From: Hungatella sp. UBA3147
GTDB lineage: Bacteria; Bacillota; Clostridia; Lachnospirales; Lachnospiraceae
Assembly: GCA_002365025.1 (NCBI GenBank)
Contig: DEYX01000335.1
Coordinates: 1 to 5,608 of the forward strand
DNA: 5,608 bases
Reading direction: 5' to 3'
In this document: piece by piece, positions 1 to 5,211 of the stretch
Position numbering within the stretch: position 1 is the first letter of the stretch
Layout: every line of letters begins with the position of its first letter
Translations under genes and position numbers: made by a program
The notes under the pieces: generated by a model
Told to the model about the DNA's origin: nothing
Database searches by the model: none
What the model saw: only the letters and a program-made list of their open reading frames with translations

Positions 1-300
1 AAAAATGACCCCCTTATCATGAGGCACTGACCTTGTCACTTCCAATACGGTACGGGAAGGCGGCGCCGTATAAACATTTCCCAGGGCAGCTCCGTCAGCC
101 AGGCCCTCCCCCACAAATCCCAGAACCCACGGTTCATTCCCAGATCCTCCGGCAATGACCACCGACACCTTATCTTCTTCCCTTTTATTTTTAATTCCCA
201 TAACGCCAGGTACCTTGCAGTACAGATCCGGATTTAAGGAAAGATAGCCTTCCAGCATCTCCGGTACCATCCGCTCCTGGCTATTGATCAGCTTATTCAT
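1..300 (-). CDS. dhaK: DhaK-type dihydroxyacetone/ketose kinase subunit, N-terminal 100 codons (gene runs off the window)
   Basis: The reading frame opens at the ATG at 300-298 and stays open to base 1, so only about the first 30% of a roughly 330-residue family is present. The N-terminus MNKLIN matches the MKKLIN start of E. coli DhaK. Residues 49-57 (IAGGSGNEP) correspond to the substrate-binding GGGSGHEP loop, followed by GFVGEGLADGAALGNVYTAPP (61-81) aligning with GYIGQGMLSGACPGEIFTSPT. DhaK is the substrate-binding subunit that holds the ketone covalently through a histidine (not in this window) while DhaL supplies the phosphoryl group from a DhaM or nucleotide donor. Odd point: Asn55 stands where E. 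coli DhaK has active-site His56, so a non-DHA ketose or a DhaQ-like sensor role is possible. The start is supported by GCAGGA five bases upstream and by overlap with the aldolase stop. Family assignment is firm; the substrate is unknown. Confidence 0.88.
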   Translation of the reverse strand, partial: MNKLINSQERMVPEMLEGYLSLNPDLYCKVPGVMGIKNKREEDKVSVVIAGGSGNEPWVLGFVGEGLADGAALGNVYTAPPSRTVLEVTRSVPHDKGVIF

Positions 301-1153
301 AATTTCCTGCTTTCCCCCCGCTGCCGCAAACTGAAATTTTGTTCCATACATATTGCTTTACAAACTCTCTGCCTCTTTTGCCATAAGTTTTTGGATCAAT
401 AACGGATTGGTTTTCCTTCAGAACCGCTTTCACCCCTTCGCTAAATGCGATTCGTAAATCCGTTGCATAATTGACTTTACAAATGCCTTCCCGGATGCAT
501 TCCTGCACGGTTTCATCCGCAAGCCCGGAGGTTCCATGGAGTACAAGGGGTATGGAAACCTTCTTCCTGATTTCCTTTAGTATATCAATTCGGATATTGG
601 GAACCCCGGAATATACGCCATGTGCGGTTCCGATGGATACCGCAAGATAATCGATCCCTGTCTTTTCCACAAAATAAGCGGCTTCATCCGGTGATGTGAA
701 TCCTCCGTCACCGCCCTCCAGATCATCTTCCTTTCCTCCCACACGTCCAAGCTCCCCTTCGACCGGTATGTAAGACGGATGGCAGGCATCCACAACGGAT
801 TTTGATAAAGCCGCATTCTCTTCCAGTGACAAATGGGAACCGTCTATCATAATGGAGGTATATCCCTCACGAAGGGCCTGCATCGCCAGTTCAAAGCTGC
901 TGCCATGATCCAGGTGAAGCGCCACAGGGACGAAAGCGCGTTCGGCTGCTGCTTTTACATTCGCATAGTAAAGGTTTAAGCCTCCGTATTTTACTGTAGA
1001 CGGCGTCGTCTGCAGAATCACCGGTGCGTGAAGCTCCTCCGCCGCAGCTATGACAGCCATAACCATTTCCATGTTTTCCACATTAAAGGCACCGACAGCA
1101 TAGTTTCCTTTTTGGGCATCAAGTAACATTTTTTTAGAAGTAACTAACGGCAT
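293..1153 (-). CDS. class II (zinc) ketose-bisphosphate aldolase, fructose/tagatose-bisphosphate aldolase family
   Basis: A 286-residue cytoplasmic aldolase expected to cleave a ketose 1,6-bisphosphate (or ketose 1-phosphate) into DHAP plus an aldehyde. The length matches the GatY/KbaY/FbaA group. Visible motifs: LHLDHG (79-84) with catalytic Asp82 and metal ligand His83; IMIDGSHL (101-108), the second class II signature; VEGELGRVGG (131-140) with the Glu metal-site region; GTAHGVY (175-181) with ligand His178; LHGTSGL (205-211) with ligand His206; KVNYATDLR (226-234) in the phosphate/substrate loop with Asn228. The C-terminal NKISVCGS closely resembles NKINVCGS of E. coli KbaY. All metal and catalytic residues appear intact. 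A clear AGGAGA lies eight bases before the ATG. It sits 45 nt after the PfkB-type kinase and overlaps the following DhaK gene by 8 nt, so it belongs to one operon. Stereochemical preference (fructose versus tagatose or another ketose) cannot be read from the sequence. Confidence 0.95.
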   Translation of the reverse strand: MPLVTSKKMLLDAQKGNYAVGAFNVENMEMVMAVIAAAEELHAPVILQTTPSTVKYGGLNLYYANVKAAAERAFVPVALHLDHGSSFELAMQALREGYTSIMIDGSHLSLEENAALSKSVVDACHPSYIPVEGELGRVGGKEDDLEGGDGGFTSPDEAAYFVEKTGIDYLAVSIGTAHGVYSGVPNIRIDILKEIRKKVSIPLVLHGTSGLADETVQECIREGICKVNYATDLRIAFSEGVKAVLKENQSVIDPKTYGKRGREFVKQYVWNKISVCGSGGKAGNYE

Positions 1154-1198
1154 TTTTCTCTCTCCTATTCTTGTGACAATCCTGAAACAGCCTCATGT

Positions 1199-2119
1199 TC
1201 ATTCCACCCTTCTTACATCAATTTCCTTCTCATAATCATCCACCTTATCCATGGGACCCAATCCGTTGCTTTCAGCCACGTTTGCTCCTACTGCCGCTGA
1301 ACGCTTTAATGCTTGTTCTACCTCCCCCGGCTGATCAAGCCATACACTTAAAAATCCGGCAAGGCACGCATCTCCCGCACAGGCAGAGCTGACCAGCTCA
1401 ACGTTCTTTGTACCTGCAAAAAATATAGATTTTCCATTATAAAAATAGGATCCCCGGTCCCCCAGTGTAATAAGGATATTTTGTGCCCCCTTCTCGTGCA
1501 GATAGTGGAGGGCATCAACCATATCAGCTTCATCCCTCATAATAATTCCAAAGATATCTTTTACTTCCTCATCATTGGGCTTAATTAAGTATGGCCGGTA
1601 ATGCATCAAGTCCTTTAAGTAATCGGAACTGATATCTAAAATCACTTTTACCTGTTTTTTTCTGCAGATTTCCATTACTTCATCATAAAACTGGTTTCCG
1701 ATCCCCTTTGGCAGGCTTCCGCTGATTACCAGCGTATCTAAATCAGCAAGTCCGTTCATAATCCGGAGCATATCTTCCTGCTTCCGGTCAGTTACATAGG
1801 ACCCTTCATTTACAAACTTGTACTCCTCTTTCCCATCGTTTATAAAAATATTAATCCGTGTGATATCTTCCACCCAGACCGGAAAGGTTTCAATGGATTT
1901 CTTCTGAGTCTCCTCAACAATATACTTTCCTGAAAAATCTCCGAAAAAGCCAAGAACTTTTGATTGGATATGGAACCGTTTCAAACAATAGCTTACATTC
2001 AGCCCCTTACCATTAGGAGTATAAACAGCACCATACGTCCGGTTTACTACTTTTGCCTGTATCCCATTGGTTGAAATATTCATATCAATCGCAGGATTTG
2101 TAGTCAAAGTATAGATCAT
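1199..2119 (-). CDS. PfkB-family sugar-phosphate kinase, 1-phosphofructokinase / tagatose-6-phosphate kinase type
   Basis: A 306-residue ribokinase-superfamily enzyme expected to transfer ATP phosphate to a ketose phosphate, making the bisphosphate used by the downstream aldolase. The order of motifs follows FruK/LacC: TLTTNPAID (4-12) with the substrate Asp12; PNGKGLNVS (35-43), the first PfkB glycine motif; TRIN (87-90); VISGSLPKG (131-139); LIKPND (178-183); ITLGDRGS (217-224); and SSACAGDACLAG (244-255), holding catalytic base Asp250. The first Gly of the usual GAGD is Cys247, a position that varies in the superfamily, so the enzyme should be active. Start support: GAGGTG nine bases upstream of the ATG and a TATAAT box about 45 nt further up. 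First gene of the kinase-aldolase-DhaK operon; a TGAAAA-N2-TTTTCA palindrome overlaps its promoter. Whether the substrate is fructose-1-P, tagatose-6-P or another ketose phosphate is unresolved; the FruK reading is slightly favoured by a DhaK-type C1 kinase in the same operon. Confidence 0.92.
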   Translation of the reverse strand: MIYTLTTNPAIDMNISTNGIQAKVVNRTYGAVYTPNGKGLNVSYCLKRFHIQSKVLGFFGDFSGKYIVEETQKKSIETFPVWVEDITRINIFINDGKEEYKFVNEGSYVTDRKQEDMLRIMNGLADLDTLVISGSLPKGIGNQFYDEVMEICRKKQVKVILDISSDYLKDLMHYRPYLIKPNDEEVKDIFGIIMRDEADMVDALHYLHEKGAQNILITLGDRGSYFYNGKSIFFAGTKNVELVSSACAGDACLAGFLSVWLDQPGEVEQALKRSAAVGANVAESNGLGPMDKVDDYEKEIDVRRVE

Positions 2120-2164
2120 CTTCTATTGCACCTCACCTTTTTTCAGAACTTCTGCTCATTTGCC

Positions 2165-2200
2165 ATTATATATAGAAATCCCATGAAAATCTTTTCAGAA
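2165..2200 (-). promoter_or_regulatory. promoter of the kinase-aldolase-DhaK operon (TATAAT with an operator in the -35 zone)
   Basis: On the minus strand a perfect TATAAT (2170-2165) lies 45 nt before the PfkB-type start codon, predicting transcription from about 2158 and a leader of roughly 39 nt. At 17-bp spacing the -35 hexamer would be AAGATT, a poor match to TTGACA. That region is instead occupied by the shared TTCTGAAAAGATTTTC element. A weak -35 with a bound regulator could mean activation; overlap with RNA polymerase contacts could equally mean repression. Confidence 0.7.
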
Positions 2201-2208
2201 ATTGAAAA
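2184..2208. promoter_or_regulatory. candidate RpiR operator at the catabolic promoter
   Basis: TGAAAA-TC-TTTTCA (2184-2197) is a perfect 6+6 bp inverted repeat with a 2-nt centre. A third half-site TGAAAA follows at 2203-2208, forming a second overlapping inverted repeat with 2192-2197 (5-nt spacer). Sixteen bases (2185-2200) recur identically in the regulator's own promoter. The palindrome centre lies near -33 relative to the predicted start. TGAAA/TTTCA-type palindromes are, to my recollection, compatible with RpiR-family dimers in Firmicutes; assignment to the neighbouring regulator is inferred from proximity and sharing. Confidence 0.65.
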
Positions 2209-2227
2209 CCCGGCAAAGCAAAGGAAC

Positions 2228-2257
2228 AAAAAAAGGGCCGGATTTTTCATCCGCCCT
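2228..2257 (-). terminator. intrinsic terminator after the RpiR-family regulator
   Basis: On the minus strand, AGGGCGGAT (2257-2249) pairs with ATCCGGCCCT (2243-2234): nine base pairs with a single bulged base, closed by a 5-nt loop, followed by seven T residues (complement of 2234-2228). The stem begins two bases after the regulator's TAA stop, separating it from the catabolic operon, which has its own promoter. Confidence 0.87.
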
Positions 2258-2258
2258 G

Positions 2259-3005
2259 TTATTTCTTGCGATAGGTTGATATGTAATCAATAATAATTCT
2301 GCAAATCATATGCAATGCAATTCTTGATGAGACTTCAAATTCCTTAATAGCCTGATGGGAATGCTTATATCCGATAAGGGAATAATTGCTGTATAACAAC
2401 AGCTTGGACTTCTCATTACAGCAGCAGGTAATCACACGGTTTCCACGGTGAAAGGCAGTACATGCGGAGGCGATCAGCTCCGGAGTTTCTCCGTTTAAAG
2501 ACAAGAGAAACAAAACATCGTCTGCTTTTAGTTTTGAAGCTTTTACCTGCATGATGTTGGGATCGTCTGTGTAAAAGACATCATAATCCAGAAGCTGAAG
2601 CTTTAAAGAAAACTCCTGCCCAACATAAGTAGTCGGACCTCTTGCAAAAACCGATATCTGCCGGGCAGAATCCAGGCATTTAATAATCTCCAGAACATCG
2701 GTAAGGGAAATACGTTCATGAACTTTCTGTGCCTCAATAAGGGTTTTATTGAGTATTTCATTTATTCCTTGTATTTCCTCGCTCTTTGCCTTATTAACGG
2801 AGCGGTACCGGAGCTCATTGAATCCGTTTAATCCGCATTTCCGTATTGCTCTGGAAACGGTAGAGGGAGAAGAATAGGTTTCAAATGCGATATCTACAAT
2901 TGACATCTCAGGAAGGGTATCTTCATGAGTATTAATAAAATTTACGATTTCAAGTTCAGTTTTTGTTAATTTATCTACGGTCTTTGGATCAAGTGATATG
3001 ATCAT
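2259..3005 (-). CDS. RpiR/MurR-family transcriptional regulator (HTH + SIS phosphosugar-binding domain)
   Basis: A 248-residue DNA-binding regulator. Residues 1-75 form the HTH_6 domain, with the recognition region SSPSTVSRAIRKCGLNGFNE (45-64) typical of RpiR proteins; residues about 100-235 form a SIS sugar-isomerase-like domain that senses phosphosugars. SIS landmarks are visible but altered: ISVFARGPTT (117-126) replaces the usual GxGxS-type strand-loop, and LSLNGETPELI (168-178) has Asn171 where most family members have Ser in SxSGxT. The start at 3005 was chosen because AGGAGG sits seven bases upstream; an earlier in-frame ATG at 3047 lacks a ribosome binding site and lies only about 11 nt from the predicted transcript start. 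It has its own promoter with the same operator-like element as the enzyme operon, so it probably autoregulates and responds to a sugar phosphate of the pathway. Repressor versus activator mode is undecided. Confidence 0.92.
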   Translation of the reverse strand: MIISLDPKTVDKLTKTELEIVNFINTHEDTLPEMSIVDIAFETYSSPSTVSRAIRKCGLNGFNELRYRSVNKAKSEEIQGINEILNKTLIEAQKVHERISLTDVLEIIKCLDSARQISVFARGPTTYVGQEFSLKLQLLDYDVFYTDDPNIMQVKASKLKADDVLFLLSLNGETPELIASACTAFHRGNRVITCCCNEKSKLLLYSNYSLIGYKHSHQAIKEFEVSSRIALHMICRIIIDYISTYRKK

Positions 3006-3011
3006 GATAAA

Positions 3012-3018
3012 CCCTCCT
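3012..3018 (-). promoter_or_regulatory. ribosome binding site that fixes the regulator start at 3005
   Basis: AGGAGGG on the minus strand is a near-perfect anti-16S match, six bases before the ATG at 3005-3003. No comparable sequence precedes the upstream in-frame ATG at 3047, so the 14 extra residues of the longer frame are probably untranslated leader. Confidence 0.85.
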
Positions 3019-3064
3019 GTCTCATATTTTTGAATGCGTCTCATCATTATTAAAAACTGTAAAA

Positions 3065-3100
3065 ATTATATCACAAACAATAACGAAAATCTTTTCAGAA
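3065..3100 (-). promoter_or_regulatory. promoter of the RpiR-family regulator gene
   Basis: A perfect TATAAT (3070-3065, within GATATAAT) predicts transcription from about 3058, giving a leader of about 52 nt to the start codon at 3005. The 17-bp-spaced -35 position again reads AAGATT, inside the shared TTCTGAAAAGATTTTC element. The promoter lies directly downstream of the rbsB terminator, so the regulator is transcribed separately from the transporter. Confidence 0.7.
3084..3100. promoter_or_regulatory. candidate RpiR operator at the regulator's own promoter
   Basis: CGAAAATCTTTTCA (3084-3097) matches the palindrome of the catabolic promoter at 13 of 14 positions, and the 16 bases 3085-3100 are identical to 2185-2200. 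Its distance to TATAAT is identical in the two promoters. The outer base of one arm is C instead of T and the third half-site is degraded (TACAAA), so binding may be weaker than at the enzyme operon. Confidence 0.65.
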
Positions 3101-3119
3101 TTTACAAATATTGACACGC

Positions 3120-3166
3120 AAAAAAAACTGCGGCATCAGACCGATTAATCCAGCCTGATGCCGCAG
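3120..3166 (-). terminator. strong intrinsic terminator after the transporter operon
   Basis: A perfect 12-bp GC-rich stem: CTGCGGCATCAG (minus strand 3166-3155) pairs with CTGATGCCGCAG (3139-3128) around a 15-nt loop, followed by eight T residues (complement of 3127-3120). It starts 15 bases after the rbsB-like stop codon and ends the ABC transporter transcript before the regulator promoter. Confidence 0.95.
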
Positions 3167-3181
3167 CTAATAAAAATATCT

Positions 3182-4201
3182 TTATTCTTTTGTAACTAAA
3201 TCATTTACGTTATCAGCAGTTACCAGTTCGTTGTCCAAAATCACATACTTGTCTACGTCTTTGCCCTGCAGATAATTGTATGCAGAGTTTAAAATTGCTT
3301 TTCCAAGGAAGAAAGGCGGTTCTGCTATCGTTGCATTAACCTTTCCTGCTTTAATGGCCTCAATGGTGTCATCAATGGCATCGCAGCCGATCATGGTAAT
3401 CTCATCAAGACGGCCGGCAGCTTCGATCGCTTCCAAAGCTCCAAGAAGCATTTCATCGTTGGCTGCATATAATCCGTCGATGTGGTCGTTGGCCTGAAGG
3501 ATGTTCTCCATAACGCTCATACCCTTGGCACGGTCAAAATCTGCAACCTGGCAGGCAACGATTTTCATGTCAGGATGCTGGCTTATTGCTTCGTTAAAGC
3601 CCTTGGAACGGCTCTGAGCCACATTGGTTCCCATAATACCCTGGATTTCTACGATGTTTCCTTTGCCTCCCAGTGTGTCCACCAGATACTCGCCGGCCAG
3701 TTTACCGGATTTGATGGCATCGTAACCGATATGTGAAACCACTTCTCCGCCGCTTGCCTCACGGTCCATGGTAAGCACCGGGATACCGGCTTCGTTACAT
3801 GCTTCTATGGAAGATACGATTGCATCCGAGTCACAAGTATCAATGATGATGCAGTCCGGTTTTTTGGTAATCAGGTTTTCTACATCCTTCATCTGAATTG
3901 AAGGATCATCCTGCGCATCTGTAATATAAAGTTCTACTCCTAATTCGTCTGCGGCTTTCTGTACCCCGTCTTTTACATCCACAAAGAATGGGTTTGTCTG
4001 AGTGTTCATAGCAAGTCCGATTACGTATTTCTTTTCCCCGGACTTATCCTCTGCCTTAGCTTCCGCTACTGTCGTAGCTGCTTCCGTCTGTGTGGTCTCC
4101 TGTTTGGTTTCAGACGCTTTCTCTCCGCTGCTGCATCCTGCCAATGATGCAAGGACAAGTCCTGCGGCTGCTACTGCTGCCATGTGTTTTCTTTTGATCA
4201 T
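3182..4201 (-). CDS. rbsB: ribose-type sugar ABC transporter substrate-binding lipoprotein
   Basis: A 339-residue Peripla_BP_4 protein anchored outside the membrane. Positively charged MIKRKH, a hydrophobic stretch and the lipobox LAGC with Cys23 form a lipoprotein signal; residues 24-57 are a Thr/Glu/Lys/Ala-rich linker. The mature part follows E. coli RbsB closely: TNPFFVDVKDG (69-79), DSDA (124-127), DREASGGEVVSHI (146-158), GTNVAQSRSKGF (191-202), DFDRAKG (221-227), NDEMLLGAL (248-256). Ribose-pocket residues Asn13, Phe15, Phe16, Asp89, Arg90, Arg141, Phe164, Asn190 and Asp215 align with Asn70, Phe72, Phe73, Asp146, Arg147, Arg198, Phe222, Asn248 and Asp274. Asn64 and Gln235 correspond to Asp121 and Glu294, hinting at a related but different sugar; the symbol therefore denotes family, not proven ligand. 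GGAAGG lies nine bases before the ATG. It follows the permease gene by 41 nt in one operon. Confidence 0.94.
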   Translation of the reverse strand: MIKRKHMAAVAAAGLVLASLAGCSSGEKASETKQETTQTEAATTVAEAKAEDKSGEKKYVIGLAMNTQTNPFFVDVKDGVQKAADELGVELYITDAQDDPSIQMKDVENLITKKPDCIIIDTCDSDAIVSSIEACNEAGIPVLTMDREASGGEVVSHIGYDAIKSGKLAGEYLVDTLGGKGNIVEIQGIMGTNVAQSRSKGFNEAISQHPDMKIVACQVADFDRAKGMSVMENILQANDHIDGLYAANDEMLLGALEAIEAAGRLDEITMIGCDAIDDTIEAIKAGKVNATIAEPPFFLGKAILNSAYNYLQGKDVDKYVILDNELVTADNVNDLVTKE

Positions 4202-4242
4202 AATCTTTTACCTTCCCTTCTTTTTTACATTAATAGTTTTAT

Positions 4243-5211
4243 TTATTCTGCTTTCGCAGATAAATCCTTAACCTTTTTGTCCACCAGAACTGCAATGAGA
4301 ACAACTGCGCCCTTTACAATATTGGTGGCGTGGGGATTTACATTCATAAGCGTAAGAATATTATCGATAATTCCCATGATCATAGCACCTACCACAGTAG
4401 GCAGCACAAATCCGGTTCCACCGCTTAAGCTTGTACCTCCAAGTATGACCGCTGCAATGGCATCCATCTCGATCCCCTGTCCGCTGGTGGATTGTGCAGA
4501 CCCCAGTCTGGCTGTTAAAACCACTGCCGCAATGCCGCTTAAAAAGCCATTAATGATGTAAGCCATCCACTCCGTCTTTTTTACGGAAATTCCGGATAAG
4601 CGGGCGGCCTCCCTGTTTCCGCCAAAGGCATAAATGCTGCGTCCAAAGCTGGTTTGCGTCAATATGTAATGTGCCAGCAGGAAAAGTGCTATCAGTATAA
4701 TAACAGGCACCGGAACCCCCAGAACCGTACCTTTTCCAATAAATTTATAGGAATCTACCTTGACCGGAATAGGAGAACCTTTGGTGTATACCAAAACGCA
4801 GCCACGAAGAAGGGTCATCATGCCAAGGGTAGCAATAAACGGAGGAATCCCGCATTGGGAAATAAAAAATCCATTTACGATTCCGCAGGTGATTCCGATT
4901 GCAACTGCTGTAAGCACAGCCAGAAAGGTATTGCCGGTGGAAGCCAGCACACCGGAGGCTACAACCCCGGCAAACCCCAGAATGGAACCTACGGACAAAT
5001 CGATTCCGCCGGTAAGAATCACAAAGGTCATGCCGCATCCGATGATGCCGGCAACTGTTACCTGCTTAAAAACATTAAACAGGTTGGAAACACTTAAAAA
5101 GCTTTCTGACAAAAAGGCGGCAAAGATACAGATTACCAGTAAGATCAAAACCGAGCGATATATATTAATTTGGTTGATTAACCGTTTCTTAGTTTCCTGA
5201 TTCATTTTCAC
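4243..5211 (-). CDS. rbsC: ribose-type sugar ABC transporter permease (BPD_transp_2 family)
   Basis: A 322-residue inner-membrane permease with the usual family length and about eight to ten hydrophobic segments, the first at about 20-36 and the last at about 300-311. Family hallmarks: TGGIDLSVGSILG (67-79), the cytoplasmic coupling loop YAFGGNREAARLSGISV (about 194-210), AVILGGTSLSGGTG near 254-267, and the short basic C-terminal tail VDKKVKDL. It should form the translocation path with the ATPase and deliver sugar from the lipoprotein. The frame opens with GTG at 5211-5209, five bases after GGAGG; an ATG two codons on (5205-5203) has the same Shine-Dalgarno at 11 bases. Either start overlaps the ATPase gene (23 or 17 nt), consistent with translational coupling. 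No deviation from RbsC-like proteins is obvious; substrate specificity lies mainly in the binding protein. Confidence 0.95.
   Translation of the reverse strand: MKMNQETKKRLINQINIYRSVLILLVICIFAAFLSESFLSVSNLFNVFKQVTVAGIIGCGMTFVILTGGIDLSVGSILGFAGVVASGVLASTGNTFLAVLTAVAIGITCGIVNGFFISQCGIPPFIATLGMMTLLRGCVLVYTKGSPIPVKVDSYKFIGKGTVLGVPVPVIILIALFLLAHYILTQTSFGRSIYAFGGNREAARLSGISVKKTEWMAYIINGFLSGIAAVVLTARLGSAQSTSGQGIEMDAIAAVILGGTSLSGGTGFVLPTVVGAMIMGIIDNILTLMNVNPHATNIVKGAVVLIAVLVDKKVKDLSAKAE

Noticed and set aside
244..255. PfkB GAGD motif with Cys in place of the first Gly (residues 244-255 of the kinase, encoded near 1388-1353)
   Set aside because: That position varies in the ribokinase superfamily (E. 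coli ribokinase has AAGD), and the catalytic Asp and following Gly-rich helix are intact, so inactivity is not indicated. Coordinates given here are residue numbers.
1154..1198. Possible terminator or promoter between the PfkB-type kinase and the aldolase
   Set aside because: Only a 4-bp TTGT/ACAA hairpin without a T-tract and no -10/-35 pair were seen; the 45-nt gap is consistent with one operon.
2184..2197. Possible CcpA cre site (TGAAAA..TTTTCA resembles TGNAANCGNTNNCA)
   Set aside because: The central CG that is characteristic of cre and LacI-family operators is replaced by GA/TC in both copies, and the sequence is tied to the two promoters of this cluster, so an RpiR operator is the better reading.
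3006..3047. Longer regulator start at 3047 adding 14 residues
   Set aside because: No ribosome binding site precedes it, it is about 11 nt from the predicted transcript start, and an excellent AGGAGG site fixes the start at 3005.
3111..3116. Plus-strand TTGACA that could be a -35 box
   Set aside because: No -10 element occurs at suitable spacing and no plus-strand gene follows; the region is the U-tract side of the transporter terminator.
3276..4561. Plus-strand open frames opposite the binding-protein and permease genes
   Set aside because: Compositional shadows of the minus-strand genes, with no recognisable product and no convincing promoter or ribosome binding site.
4654..5200. Overlapping plus-strand open frames of about 146 codons inside the permease gene
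   Set aside because: They are antisense to a clearly conserved permease, have no recognisable domain and show low-complexity composition expected from reading opposite a membrane protein.
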